A stretch of 64,000 bases of DNA from CAVRRZ01 sp963723745 (GTDB lineage: Bacteria > Actinomycetota > Actinomycetes > Mycobacteriales > Geodermatophilaceae). The translations under genes were made by a program, and so were the position numbers. The notes under the pieces were generated by a model. That model saw only the letters and a program-made list of their open reading frames with translations, ran no database searches and was not told where the DNA came from. The stretch covers positions 804,201 through 868,200 of the forward strand of contig CAVRRZ010000004.1 of assembly GCA_963723745.1 (NCBI GenBank). The letters run 5' to 3'. Below, piece after piece: positions 8,410 through 18,435 of this stretch. The stretch's first letter is position 1. Every line of letters starts with the position of its first letter.

Positions 8410-9381
8410 CTACTCCGTGTCGACCGTGCGCTCCTTGCGCCGCGCCCGCAGTTCCTGGGGCAGCGCGAACACCAGCCGCTCCTCGGCGGCCTTGACCGTC
8501 TCGACGTCCGCGTAGCCGCGCGCGGCGAGCCAGTCGAGCACCTCGCTCACCAGGATCTCCGGGACCGACGCGCCACTGGTCACGCCCACGGTGCTGACGC
8601 CCTCCAGCCAAGCGGGGTCGATCTCGGCGGCGTAGTCGACCAGGTGCGAGTCACGGGCACCGGCCTCCAGCGCCACCTCGACCAGCCGCACGGAGTTCGA
8701 CGAGTTGGTCGAGCCGACCACCAGCACGAGGTCACAGCTCGGGGCCATCTGCTTGACCGCCTGCTGCCGGTTCTGCGTGGCGTAGCAGATGTCGTCACTG
8801 GGCGGTGACTGCAGCTCCGGGAAGCGACCCTTCAGCTGGTCGACCGTCGCGAGCGTCTCGTCGACGGACAGGGTGGTCTGCGAGAGCCACACGACCTTCG
8901 AGGGGTCGCGCACCTGCACGCTGGCGACGTCCTCGGGACCGTCGACGAGCTGGATGCGTTCCGGCGCCTCGCCGGAGGTGCCCTCGACCTCCTCGTGACC
9001 GCGGTGACCGATCAGCAGGATGTCGTAGTCGTCGCGGGCGAAGCGCTTGGCCTCCTGGTGCACCTTGGTGACCAACGGGCAGGTCGCGTCGATCGCGTGC
9101 AGGTTGCGCTCGGCCGCCTCACGGTGGACCGCCGGCGACACCCCGTGTGCGCTGAACACGACGACGGAGCCCTCCGGCACCTCCTCGGTCTCCTCCACGA
9201 AGATCGCGCCGCGGCGCTCGAGGGTGGCGACCACGTGCTTGTTGTGGACGATCTGCTTGCGCACGTAGACCGGCGCCCCGTGGATCTCGAGGGCCCGCTC
9301 GACCGCCACCACCGCCCGGTCGACGCCGGCGCAGTAGCCCCGGGGATCGGCCAGCAGGACACGTCCGCGCTGATCAGCCAT
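8410..9381 (-). CDS. ispH: 4-hydroxy-3-methylbut-2-enyl diphosphate reductase
   Basis: A 323-residue 4Fe-4S enzyme performing the last step of the non-mevalonate (MEP) isoprenoid pathway, making IPP and DMAPP. The three cluster cysteines are in RGYCAGV, DATCPLV and DDICYATQNRQ. Substrate-binding motifs are QIVHNKHVV, FSAHGVSP and GSTNSSNS, and E in VEGTSGEAP is the proton donor region. I chose the ATG at 9381 (MADQRGRVLL), matching family length. It is divergent from the downstream 9508 gene with a 126-base promoter region between them. Confidence 0.96.
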   Translation of the reverse strand: MADQRGRVLLADPRGYCAGVDRAVVAVERALEIHGAPVYVRKQIVHNKHVVATLERRGAIFVEETEEVPEGSVVVFSAHGVSPAVHREAAERNLHAIDATCPLVTKVHQEAKRFARDDYDILLIGHRGHEEVEGTSGEAPERIQLVDGPEDVASVQVRDPSKVVWLSQTTLSVDETLATVDQLKGRFPELQSPPSDDICYATQNRQQAVKQMAPSCDLVLVVGSTNSSNSVRLVEVALEAGARDSHLVDYAAEIDPAWLEGVSTVGVTSGASVPEILVSEVLDWLAARGYADVETVKAAEERLVFALPQELRARRKERTVDTE

Positions 9382-9507
9382 GACCTCATGGTAGGTGGGT
9401 GACCGGCGTCGGCCGTGCGGACGACGGTGGTGCGGGTCACCCCTCCCCTCGGGTGTATCGGCGGCGATCGGGCTGCCACGCCGCCGGTCTTGGGGCACGC
9501 TGTGGCC

Positions 9508-10209
9508 ATGGCTCGTGAGATCCCCGAGGCCGTCCGCGCTGCTGCCGGGCTGGCCGCCACCGTGCTGGACGAGGCGCGCAAGCTGCCCGAGACGCTTCCC
9601 GGGCTCCCGGTGCGGGCGATCGGCATGGCCATGCAGGCCACGATGAAGCTGCAGCAGCACTACGCGGGGCTGGTCGCCCGGGGCGACGAGCTGTTCACCG
9701 GCATCCGCGGCGATGACGAGCCCGGGCTGGCCACCTTCGACGACGAGGCCGACGACGGCCGCGGCTCGACGCCCGCCGTGGCGACGCCGTCGGGTTACCG
9801 GGAGTCGGCGTTCGACCGCGCCGACGCGCCGGTCGAGCACCAGCCCGACGTCCACGAGGCGCTCGAGGAACTCGCCATCGAGGACCTCGTCGACGCAGCA
9901 CCGCCCACGCCCGGCGCCGACGTCAAGGGAGGCGCCGACGCGCTCCCCGCGGCCGGGGGTGGCACGGCAGGTACCCGGGCACCCACCGACATCGGTGGCA
10001 CGCCTCCCGTCGAGGGCTACGACGACTTCTCCATCGCCCAGCTGCGCGGCCGGCTCCGCGGCTACGCGGCCAGCACGGTCGAGAACCTGCTCGCCTACGA
10101 GCAGGCCACCAAGGCGCGTGAGCCGTACCTGAGGATGCTGCGCAACCGTCAGGAGCGGCTCGACGCGCAGGCCGCGGAAGCCAGCCCGCTGGCCCCCCGC
10201 GGCAGCTGA
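9508..10209 (+). CDS. Lipid droplet-associated protein-like (Rv1109c family)
   Basis: A 233-residue protein with an N-terminal amphipathic segment (PEAVRAAAGLAATVLDEARKLPETLPGLPVRA), an acidic, variable middle and a conserved C-terminal helix (IAQLRGRLRGYAASTVENLLAYEQATKAREPYLRMLRNR). This layout and the position between ispH and xseA match the mycobacterial Rv1109c family, described in some annotations as lipid-droplet associated. I infer a surface-binding scaffold. The ATG at 9508 starts the conserved part. Confidence 0.75.
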   Translation: MAREIPEAVRAAAGLAATVLDEARKLPETLPGLPVRAIGMAMQATMKLQQHYAGLVARGDELFTGIRGDDEPGLATFDDEADDGRGSTPAVATPSGYRESAFDRADAPVEHQPDVHEALEELAIEDLVDAAPPTPGADVKGGADALPAAGGGTAGTRAPTDIGGTPPVEGYDDFSIAQLRGRLRGYAASTVENLLAYEQATKAREPYLRMLRNRQERLDAQAAEASPLAPRGS

Positions 10210-10257
10210 GCCCTCGCGGGCACGGACCCGTCAGGGCCTCATGGCACCCTCGGTGCC

Positions 10258-11484
10258 GTGACCGCACCGTCGAGCCCCGAGGCGCCCTGGCCGGTGCGCA
10301 CGGTCGCCCGCAAGGTCGCCGAGTGGATCGGCCGGCTGGGCGAGGTGTGGGTCGAGGGTCAGGTCGCCCAGCTGTCCCGGCGGGGCGGCGCGGCGACGGT
10401 GTTCCTCACCCTGCGCGACCCCGCCGCCGACCTGTCGGTGCCGGTCACCTGCGCCCGCGACGTGGCCGACCGCCCCGGGCTCGAACTCGCGGAGGGCGCG
10501 CGGGTGATCGTCCGCGCGCGGCCCGACTACTACATCGCGCGCGGCTCGTTCTCGCTGCGCGCCACCGAGATCCGCGCCGTCGGGCTGGGGGAGCTGCTGG
10601 CCCGCATCGAACGGATCCGCCGCCTGCTGGCGGCCGAGGGCCTCTTCGACCCCGCCCGCAAACGACCGCTGCCCTTCGCCCCGGCCGTCGTCGGCGTCAT
10701 CACCGGGCGCGAGAGTGCGGCCGAGCGCGACGTCCTGGTCACCGCCCGGCGCAGGTGGCCGGCGGTGCGTTTCGCCGTCCACCACTGCGCGGTGCAGGGC
10801 CTGAACGCGGCCGCCTCGGTGATCGAGGGGTTGCGCCGGCTGGACGCCGACCCCGACGTCGAGGTGATCGTCGTGGCCCGCGGGGGCGGCTCGGTCGAGG
10901 ATCTGCTGCCGTTCTCCGACGAGGGGCTCGTGCGCGCCGTCGCGTCCTGCCGGACGCCGGTGGTCAGCGCGGTCGGGCACGAGACCGACACCACCCTCAT
11001 CGACCACGTCGCCGACGTGCGAGCGGCCACGCCGACCGACGCCGCGCACCGGGTCGTGCCCGAGATCGGTGAGCAGCGCCAGCTGGTCGACGGGCTGCGG
11101 GCACGGGCCCGGGCGCTGCTGAGCGGCCGCCTCGAGCAGCAGGAACGCTGGCTGGAGTCGACCCGGACCCGGCCCGTGCTGGCCTCGCCCGACCGGCTGC
11201 TGCACGGCCGCGAGGACGACGTCCTCGGGTTGCGCACCCGCGCCCGCCGCACCCTGTCGCACCGCATCGAGGCCGCCGACCGCGACCTCGAGCACGCCCG
11301 CGCGCGAGTCGCGGCCCTCTCGCCGGCGGCGACGCTGGAGCGCGGGTACGCACTGGTGCAGAAGGCCGACGGCTCACTGCTGCGCGACCCTGCCGAGGTC
11401 ACCGCCGGCGAGCGGCTGACCGTGCGCGTGGCCGGGGGCCGGGTGCCCGTCCGCGTCGACCACGAGGAGAAGAGCCAGCGGTGA
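10258..11484 (+). CDS. xseA: Exodeoxyribonuclease VII large subunit
   Basis: A 408-residue catalytic subunit of the bidirectional single-strand exonuclease. An N-terminal OB fold (VWVEGQVAQLSRRGGAATVFLTLRD) is followed by the nuclease core with VGVITGRESAAERDVL, EVIVVARGGGSVEDLLPFSDE and SAVGHETDTTLID, the last two holding catalytic residues, then a coiled coil and the conserved GYALV tail. The GTG start is 49 bases after the previous gene. It overlaps xseB by 4 bases (GTGA), so both subunits are coupled. Confidence 0.96.
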   Translation: MTAPSSPEAPWPVRTVARKVAEWIGRLGEVWVEGQVAQLSRRGGAATVFLTLRDPAADLSVPVTCARDVADRPGLELAEGARVIVRARPDYYIARGSFSLRATEIRAVGLGELLARIERIRRLLAAEGLFDPARKRPLPFAPAVVGVITGRESAAERDVLVTARRRWPAVRFAVHHCAVQGLNAAASVIEGLRRLDADPDVEVIVVARGGGSVEDLLPFSDEGLVRAVASCRTPVVSAVGHETDTTLIDHVADVRAATPTDAAHRVVPEIGEQRQLVDGLRARARALLSGRLEQQERWLESTRTRPVLASPDRLLHGREDDVLGLRTRARRTLSHRIEAADRDLEHARARVAALSPAATLERGYALVQKADGSLLRDPAEVTAGERLTVRVAGGRVPVRVDHEEKSQR

Positions 11485-11690
11485 CCGAAGACCGTCCGAC
11501 CACGACCTACGAGCAGGCCCGGGACGAGCTGGCCGAGGTGGTGCGCCGGCTGGAGGCCGGCGGGCTCACCCTCGAGGAGTCCCTGACGTTGTGGGAGCGC
11601 GGCGAGCAGCTGGCCGGGATCTGCCAGCACTGGCTCGACGCGGCACGGGAGCGGCTGGCCGCCGCCGCGTCACCGACGGCCGACGAGTAG
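11481..11690 (+). CDS. xseB: Exodeoxyribonuclease VII small subunit
   Basis: A 69-residue helical subunit with the family signature TYEQARDELAEVVRRLEAGGLTLEESLTLWERG. It binds the coiled coil of XseA. The start GTG lies inside the end of xseA. The stop is 4 bases from the stop of the convergent DUF4245 gene. Confidence 0.95.
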   Translation: MTEDRPTTTYEQARDELAEVVRRLEAGGLTLEESLTLWERGEQLAGICQHWLDAARERLAAAASPTADE

Positions 11691-11694
11691 CCGC

Positions 11695-12324
11695 TCAGCC
11701 GCGGTAGGGCTGCACGGAGGCCGCGACCTCCGTCAGCTCCTCGATGGAGGCGGACCCGAACACGACGACAGTCGCACCGCCGGCCTCCCGGGTCAGCGCC
11801 GTCTCGCCGCGGGCCGTCGTCAGCCGGGTCCAGCTGCGGCCGCCGGCCTCCACCGTCCCGCCCTGCTCGGCGCCGTCGAGCACCGCGCCCAGCGGCGCCG
11901 CGTCGGCGTCGTCACTGATCACGAAGCCGGCGAACTCCTCCTCGGGCGTCACGAAGCCGATCTCGAGCGTGACCGGGTCGCCCTCCTCCGCCGCGCCCGC
12001 GTCGGTGCGGGCGCTGGTCGGCCGATAGCCCTCCCCCAGCCCCTCCGGGACCACCAGCGCGTAGCCGGCGCGCTCCGCCGAGACGCGGACGCTGCTGGTC
12101 GGGTCGACGGTCCGGACCGGGTCGGCGGTCGGCTGCCGGAGCGCCGCCCAGCCGACGAGCAGCAGACAGATGATCACCAGCGGCAGCATCGAGCGGGCCA
12201 TGTTGGCCGCGTTCAGCTTCGCGGCGCGGGCCATGGCCGGTGACGCGGGCACCGGATCGGGGCCCGGCGCATCCTCGGCAGGAGGCTGCTGCTCGGGGGA
12301 ACGGGTGCGGCCGGATCCGGTCAT
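11695..12324 (-). CDS. DUF4245 membrane-anchored protein
   Basis: A 209-residue protein with a Pro-rich cytosolic N-terminus, one membrane helix (MLPLVIICLLLVGWAAL, about residues 47-63) and an extracytoplasmic DUF4245 domain (about 75-209) containing VRVSAERAGYALVVPEGL and GRSWTRLTTARGETALTREAGG. The function of DUF4245 is unknown. In mycobacteria the same family lies beside glpX, as here; the two genes are divergent. The ATG at 12324 gives the family's usual length. Confidence 0.85.
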   Translation of the reverse strand: MTGSGRTRSPEQQPPAEDAPGPDPVPASPAMARAAKLNAANMARSMLPLVIICLLLVGWAALRQPTADPVRTVDPTSSVRVSAERAGYALVVPEGLGEGYRPTSARTDAGAAEEGDPVTLEIGFVTPEEEFAGFVISDDADAAPLGAVLDGAEQGGTVEAGGRSWTRLTTARGETALTREAGGATVVVFGSASIEELTEVAASVQPYRG

Positions 12325-12458
12325 GCCCCTAGGATCGCAGCACTGCTGCCCCGACCCGCCGCCCAGCGTCGCGCGGCCGTCTGCCCGACCCCGAGACCGG
12401 GGCCGGGTGGTCGATGCCCCGAGGCACCACGCGGCCACGACCTGGAGGTCCGGAAGAG

Positions 12459-13514
12459 ATGCTGCCCGTCCCCGAGGGGTCCGCTCCCGCGTCCAGCGCC
12501 ACCTTCCAGGCCGACCGGCCGGCGCCCGACCGCAACCTGGCGCTCGAACTCGTACGCGTGACCGAGGCCGCCGCCATGGCCGCCGGCCGCTGGGTGGGGC
12601 GGGGGGACAAGAACGGCGGCGACGGTGCCGCGGTCGACGCGATGCGGGCGCTCATCGGCACGGTGAGCATGCAGGGCGTCGTCGTCATCGGCGAGGGCGA
12701 GAAGGACGAGGCGCCCATGCTGTTCAACGGCGAGCAGGTCGGCGACGGCCACGGCCCCGAGTGCGACGTCGCCGTCGACCCGATCGACGGCACGACGCTG
12801 ATGGCCAAGGGCATGCCCAACGCCATCGCGGTCATGGCGGTCGCCGACCGCGGTGCCATGTACGACCCGTCGGCGGTCTTCTACATGGAGAAGATCGCCA
12901 CCGGCCCGGCGGCCGCGGACGTCGTCGACATCACCGTGCCGGTCGCGGAGAACATCCGCCGGGTCGCCAAGGCGAAGAAGATCTCGCCCGGCGACGTCAC
13001 CGTGTGCATCCTGGACCGCCCACGGCACGAGAAGCTCGTCGACGAGGTCCGCGAGGCCGGCGCCCGGATCAAGTTCATCACCGACGGTGACGTGGCCAGC
13101 GCCATCGCCGCCGCCCGGGAGGGCACCGGCGTGGACATGATCCTCGGCATCGGCGGCACGCCGGAGGGCATCATCGCCGCCTGCGCGCTCAAGTGCATGG
13201 GCGGCGCCTTCCAGGGACGGCTGTGGCCCAGGGACGACGACGAGCGGCAGAAGGCCATCGACGCCGGCCACGACCTCGACCGTGTCCTGGGCATCGACGA
13301 CCTGGTCCGCGGCGACGTCTTCTTCGTCGCCACCGGCATCACCGACGGCGACCTGCTGCGCGGCGTGCAGTACCGCTCCGGCGGCTGTACCACCCAGTCG
13401 CTGGTCATGCGGTCCCGCTCGGGGACGATCCGCCAGATCGACAGCCTGCACTCGCTGGAGAAGCTGCGGGCCTACTCCGCGGTGCCCTTCGACCGCCCCG
13501 ACAGGCTCGACTAG
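12459..13514 (+). CDS. glpX: Fructose-1,6-bisphosphatase class II
   Basis: A 351-residue GlpX-type phosphatase that makes fructose 6-phosphate for gluconeogenesis; it is the main FBPase in many actinobacteria. Signatures are WVGRGDKNGGDGAAVDAMR, VVIGEGEKDEAPM and DPIDGTTLMAKGMPNA (metal site), and GIGGTPEGIIAACALKCMGG. I chose the ATG at 12459, preceded by GGAGGTCCGGAAGAG; an upstream ATG at 12414 lacks a ribosome site. The TAG stop shares the tetranucleotide CTAG with the stop of the convergent downstream gene. Confidence 0.95.
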   Translation: MLPVPEGSAPASSATFQADRPAPDRNLALELVRVTEAAAMAAGRWVGRGDKNGGDGAAVDAMRALIGTVSMQGVVVIGEGEKDEAPMLFNGEQVGDGHGPECDVAVDPIDGTTLMAKGMPNAIAVMAVADRGAMYDPSAVFYMEKIATGPAAADVVDITVPVAENIRRVAKAKKISPGDVTVCILDRPRHEKLVDEVREAGARIKFITDGDVASAIAAAREGTGVDMILGIGGTPEGIIAACALKCMGGAFQGRLWPRDDDERQKAIDAGHDLDRVLGIDDLVRGDVFFVATGITDGDLLRGVQYRSGGCTTQSLVMRSRSGTIRQIDSLHSLEKLRAYSAVPFDRPDRLD

Positions 13515-14161
13515 ACGCGCGACGGGGGCGGTGGCGGGTCTATCCGCCCGGCCAGCCGGTCGAGCAGGGCCCGCCACCTGCTGGCGGACTCCCCCGGCGC
13601 GAGGCTGCGCAGTCTGAGGTCCCCGAACACGGTCCGGGCCCGGACGACGATCCGGGGCGTTCCGGTGAGCCGGGGCACCGCGGCGAGCTCGGTCACCCGG
13701 TCGCCGAAGACGGTGCTGCCGATCAACTCCGCGGCGACGCCCTCGGCCACGACCACGTCGATGTCGCCGAACCAGGTGGAGAGCGTGATCTCCACCCGCT
13801 CGGCGTCCGTACGGAGATCCCGCAGGTCCAGGCGGACGTCCCCGAAGACGGTCCGCGCCATCGACGGGGCGGTGGCCGTGCCCGCCAGCCGGATGTCGCC
13901 GAACACGCTGGACAGCTGCTCCGGGGTCCGGGTGCCGACGATCTCGACGGTGCCGGCCGGCAGGTCGCCGACGAGCGCGTCGAGCTCCGCGAGCGTCGTC
14001 GCGCCGTAGGCGGTGTGGGCGCGCTCGGCGAACTCCTCGACGTCGAGGCGGCCCTCGGACAGCGCCGCCTGCAGCCGGGCCACCACCGCTTCGCGGTCGG
14101 CGTCGGATGCCCGGACCGCGGGCACCTCGGCCTCGTCACCGGGCCGCTCGGCGCCGGTCAC
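13511..14161 (-). CDS. DUF1707 and LiaF-like C-terminal domain protein
   Basis: A 216-residue protein. The N-terminal DUF1707 motif is VRASDADREAVVARLQAALSEGRLDVEEFAERA (about 14-60), a short domain common in actinobacterial signalling and envelope proteins. The C-terminal part has repeated VFGDI/VFGDV strands (about residues 85-195) of the LiaF/DUF2154-like beta-helix type. No membrane helix is seen, although the upstream gene encodes one, and the two overlap by 4 bases (GTGA), so they probably work together at the membrane. Function is unknown; LiaF relatives modulate envelope-stress sensing. Confidence 0.75.
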   Translation of the reverse strand: MTGAERPGDEAEVPAVRASDADREAVVARLQAALSEGRLDVEEFAERAHTAYGATTLAELDALVGDLPAGTVEIVGTRTPEQLSSVFGDIRLAGTATAPSMARTVFGDVRLDLRDLRTDAERVEITLSTWFGDIDVVVAEGVAAELIGSTVFGDRVTELAAVPRLTGTPRIVVRARTVFGDLRLRSLAPGESASRWRALLDRLAGRIDPPPPPSRV

Positions 14162-14538
14162 GAGTCCGCCAGCGCGATGACGAGTGCCACGAGGACGGCG
14201 ACGAGCACGATCGACGCGGTGATCACCAGCGCCCACAGCACCGTGTTGCTCGTGTTCCCCGACGCCGGCACCGGTGCAGCGCCGTGCTGGCTGTGCTGGC
14301 CGGTTTGCCAGGGCTGCTGGCCCTGCTGCTGCCAGCGCTGCTGCCAGGGTTGCTGCCAGGGTTGGGGGCCGGTGGGCGTGAACTGCCGGGTGGCCTCGCG
14401 TCGGCCGGGGTGCTCGGGCGCGAGTCGCTGCGTCGGCTGGTCTGGACCGAACGGCAGAGGAGGCACCGGCGTCCCGACCGGCCGCTCGCTCTCCGGCCGC
14501 TCCCCCTCGCCCGGGGGTGGGTGCGGGGGCTGGGACAT
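14158..14538 (-). CDS. Small Pro/Gln-rich single-pass membrane protein
   Basis: A 126-residue protein with a long Pro/Gln-rich cytosolic stretch containing repeated WQQ units (QPWQQPWQQRWQQQGQQPWQ) and one C-terminal membrane helix (VLWALVITASIVLVAVLVALVIAL). It overlaps the DUF1707 gene downstream by 4 bases. I do not recognise a family; tail-anchored proteins like this often recruit a soluble partner, here possibly the DUF1707 protein. It is divergent from fumC. Confidence 0.65.
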   Translation of the reverse strand: MSQPPHPPPGEGERPESERPVGTPVPPLPFGPDQPTQRLAPEHPGRREATRQFTPTGPQPWQQPWQQRWQQQGQQPWQTGQHSQHGAAPVPASGNTSNTVLWALVITASIVLVAVLVALVIALADS

Positions 14539-14691
14539 GACGGCAACTCCTCGTCGGCGGTCGTCGGGCAGGGGACCGTCGTGATGCTAGGGCTCCTGAT
14601 CGGGCACCTGCGCCCGTACGACGCGGGGCAGGTGTCTAGGGTCGCGGGCGCAGCATCGTTCCCGTCCCAGACCCCACCCCAGGAGCGCAGC

Positions 14692-16113
14692 GTGGCCAGC
14701 GAGCAGGTCGGCACCGGTCAGAGCACGGACACCGAGTACCGCGTCGAGCACGACTCGATGGGCGAGGTGCGGGTGCCCGCCTGGGCCAAGTGGCGGGCCC
14801 AGACGCAGCGCGCGGTCGAGAACTTCCCGATCTCCGGCACGCCGATCGAGCGCGAGCTCATCGGCGCCCTCGCCGCGATCAAGGGCGCGGCCGCGACCGT
14901 CAACGCCGACCTCGGCGTCCTCGACCGCGCGGTCGCCGACTCCATCGTCGAGGCGTCGGTGGCCGTGGCCCGCGGCGACTGGGACGCCCACTTCCCGATC
15001 GACGTGTTCCAGACCGGCTCGGGCACGTCGAGCAACATGAACACCAACGAGGTGCTGGCCACCCTGGCCACCGAGGCGCTGGGCGCCCCCGTGCACCCGA
15101 ACGACCACGTGAACGCGTCCCAGTCGTCCAACGACGTCTTCCCGTCGGCCATCCACATCGCGGCCACCCGCGCGATCGTGCGCACTCTCATCCCGGCGCT
15201 GCGGCACCTCGAGGCCTCCCTCGCCCGCAAGGCCGAGGAGTTCGCCGAGGTGGTCAAGAGCGGGCGCACGCACCTCATGGACGCCACCCCGGTGACCCTC
15301 GGACAGGAGTTCGGCGGTTACGCGGCCGCCGTCCGCTACGGCGTGGAGCGCCTGGAGGCGTCGCTGCCCCGTATCGGCGAGCTGCCCCTGGGCGGGACCG
15401 CCGTGGGTACCGGGATCAACACCCCGCCCGGGTTCTCCGCGAAGATCATCGAGAAACTGGCCGCCGAGCTCGACCTGCCGCTGACCGAGGCGCGGGACCA
15501 CTTCGAGGCGCAGAGCTCCCGCGACGGCCTGGTCGAGGCCTCCGGCCAGCTGCGCACCATCGCCGTCGGCCTGGTCAAGATCGCCAACGACCTGCGCTGG
15601 ATGGGCTCGGGGCCGCGCACCGGCCTGGGCGAGATCTACCTGCCCGACCTGCAGCCGGGCAGCTCGATCATGCCGGGCAAGGTGAACCCGGTGCTGCCGG
15701 AGGCCACCATCCAGGTGGCGGCCCAGGTCATCGGCAACGACGCCGCCGTGGCCTTCGCCGGGACGACGGGCAGCTTCGAGCTCAACGTGACCCTGCCCCT
15801 GATGGCCCGCAACGTGCTCGAGTCGATCCGGCTGCTGGCCAACGTGAGCCGGCTGCTCGCCGACCGCTGTGTGGACGGCATCACCGCCAACGTGGAGCGC
15901 TGCCGCGAGCTGGCCGAGTCCTCGCCGTCGATCGTCACCCCGCTGAACAAGTACATCGGCTACGAGGAGGCGGCCAAGGTCGCCAAGCAGTCGCTGGCGG
16001 AGAAGAAGACCATCCGCCAGGTGGTGGTGGAGCGCGGCTACGTCGAGCAGGGCAAGCTCACCGAGCAGCAGCTCGACGACGCCCTCGACGTCCTCTCGAT
16101 GACCCACCCCTGA
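14692..16113 (+). CDS. fumC: Fumarate hydratase class II
   Basis: A 473-residue TCA-cycle enzyme interconverting fumarate and malate, soluble and tetrameric. The signature GSSIMPGKVNP is near residue 322 and contains the catalytic Ser region; TGSGTSSNMNTNEV (about 101-114), NASQSSND and GRTHLMDATPVTLGQEFGG form the active site. The GTG at 14692 follows CCAGGAGC. In M. tuberculosis fum also sits next to glpX. A strong hairpin follows directly. Confidence 0.96.
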   Translation: MASEQVGTGQSTDTEYRVEHDSMGEVRVPAWAKWRAQTQRAVENFPISGTPIERELIGALAAIKGAAATVNADLGVLDRAVADSIVEASVAVARGDWDAHFPIDVFQTGSGTSSNMNTNEVLATLATEALGAPVHPNDHVNASQSSNDVFPSAIHIAATRAIVRTLIPALRHLEASLARKAEEFAEVVKSGRTHLMDATPVTLGQEFGGYAAAVRYGVERLEASLPRIGELPLGGTAVGTGINTPPGFSAKIIEKLAAELDLPLTEARDHFEAQSSRDGLVEASGQLRTIAVGLVKIANDLRWMGSGPRTGLGEIYLPDLQPGSSIMPGKVNPVLPEATIQVAAQVIGNDAAVAFAGTTGSFELNVTLPLMARNVLESIRLLANVSRLLADRCVDGITANVERCRELAESSPSIVTPLNKYIGYEEAAKVAKQSLAEKKTIRQVVVERGYVEQGKLTEQQLDDALDVLSMTHP

Positions 16114-16136
16114 CCCACCCCGGACCCGGCCGTGCC

Positions 16137-16173
16137 GGGTGCGCGGGGCGCGGCAGCCGCGCCCCGCGCACCC
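16137..16173 (+). terminator. Terminator hairpin after fumC
   Basis: An 18-bp perfect inverted repeat (16137-16154 and 16156-16173), all G/C except the GGGT/ACCC end, begins 24 bases after the fumC stop. There is no T-run, as is usual in high-GC actinobacteria. Confidence 0.8.
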
Positions 16174-16228
16174 TTCCAGGGGGGTCAGATCGCCGTACCG
16201 CCCGGTGGGGCAGTAGCGTCGCGCCTTG

Positions 16229-17518
<1,290 letters not shown>

Positions 17519-17535
17519 CCTCCCCGCGCCGACCA

Positions 17536-17569
17536 CGGCCCCGTCGCTCCTCCGGGAGCGGCGGGGCCG
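17536..17569 (+). terminator. Terminator hairpin after gltA
   Basis: A 15-bp stem with one G-T pair (17536-17550 with 17555-17569), starting CGGCCCCGTCGCTCC and capped by a TCCG tetraloop, begins 18 bases after gltA and is followed by TCGTGCGT. Confidence 0.8.
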
Positions 17570-17763
17570 TCGTGCGTCACGCCTCGGCCACCGGGCTCGC
17601 CCCGCCATCCCGTCCAGCGCCTGGACCGACTTCTGGGCGACCGCCTGGAGGTCGGCCGGCGTCAGCGCGCCGGCGCCGGCGCAGGTCCCGCTCGACCGCG
17701 TCCTTCGGCCTGGTGCCCCTGATCAGCCGATCCGGGGGTCCTCCTGTGCCAGGATCAGCGTCC

Positions 17764-18009
17764 ATGGGGAACCCCACAGGGGTCCATGACCGGACGGCCA
17801 CGGCAGCTGACCCGGACACCGTGCCGACCGCGCACGACCTGACCGGCCGGCGCGTGCACGTGCTGCTGGTCGGCACCCGGTCGAGCGAGCGGTCGGTCGC
17901 CCGTCGCGTCGGCTACGACCCGGAGGAGGCGTTCGGCCGGGCGTTCGAGCGCGCGCTGGGCCGTTCACCGGCCCACTGGCGCGCGACCAGCGCAGACCGG
18001 GCAGTCTGA
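17764..18009 (+). pseudogene. C-terminal remnant of an AraC-family regulator
   Basis: From the ATG at 17764 the frame runs 81 codons; only the end is recognisable. SERSVARRVGYDPEEAFGRAFERALGRSPAHWRA is a typical second HTH of AraC-family regulators (VARRVGYDSEaAFsRAF..G.sPaxWR). The ligand domain and first HTH are absent, and the upstream 200 bases contain only short broken frames, so this is probably a decayed gene. It could still be expressed as a short peptide. Confidence 0.55.
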
Positions 18010-18013
18010 CGTC

Positions 18014-18229
18014 GTGCCCCCGCAATCCGACTCGCCGCAGGCCGAGCACCCGGAGGACGACGTCCTGTTCCTCCCACCGGTGCCGTTGGCCACCGGCCGG
18101 CTGCTCGAGCCCGACGGCGAGGGCGAGCCGGCGCGGATCACCCGCCTGGACCTGGTCGTCTCCACCGAGGACGGCGAGGAGCTCCGCATCCCGCTGGTCC
18201 ACCGGCACGGCGCCTGGTGGGCACCCTGA
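18014..18229 (+). CDS. Small hypothetical protein
   Basis: A 71-residue acidic protein from a GTG start 5 bases after the AraC remnant. It reads as a short strand-rich domain (RITRLDLVVSTEDGEELRIPLVHRHGAWW) after a Pro-rich N-terminus. Third-position GC is high and no frame interruption is seen, so it is probably real, but I do not recognise a family. Confidence 0.5.
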   Translation: MPPQSDSPQAEHPEDDVLFLPPVPLATGRLLEPDGEGEPARITRLDLVVSTEDGEELRIPLVHRHGAWWAP

Positions 18230-18435
18230 CCCTGTCCGGGCACCGCGCAGCCCCGCGCTGACCCGTTCACCCGCCCGGGCGCCACCCGAGGTTCACCCTC
18301 ACCCCTCCGGGTGAGCGCACGCCCGCATCCGTTCAGCCGCCCCCCGCGGCACGTCGATAGCTGCCCTGAGCGTTGCGCTGCGACCACAGCCGCCACGCGA
18401 GCCGCACCGACGAGGTCGACCCGGGGGACGCTGCC

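Noticed and set aside
10530..11630. Long minus-strand frames over xseA
   Set aside because: Arg/Ser/Pro-rich mirror frames of a well-supported gene.
17577..17763. Small minus-strand gene after gltA
   Set aside because: Two short frames each look partly protein-like but neither has a start and homology; a frameshift would be needed to join them.
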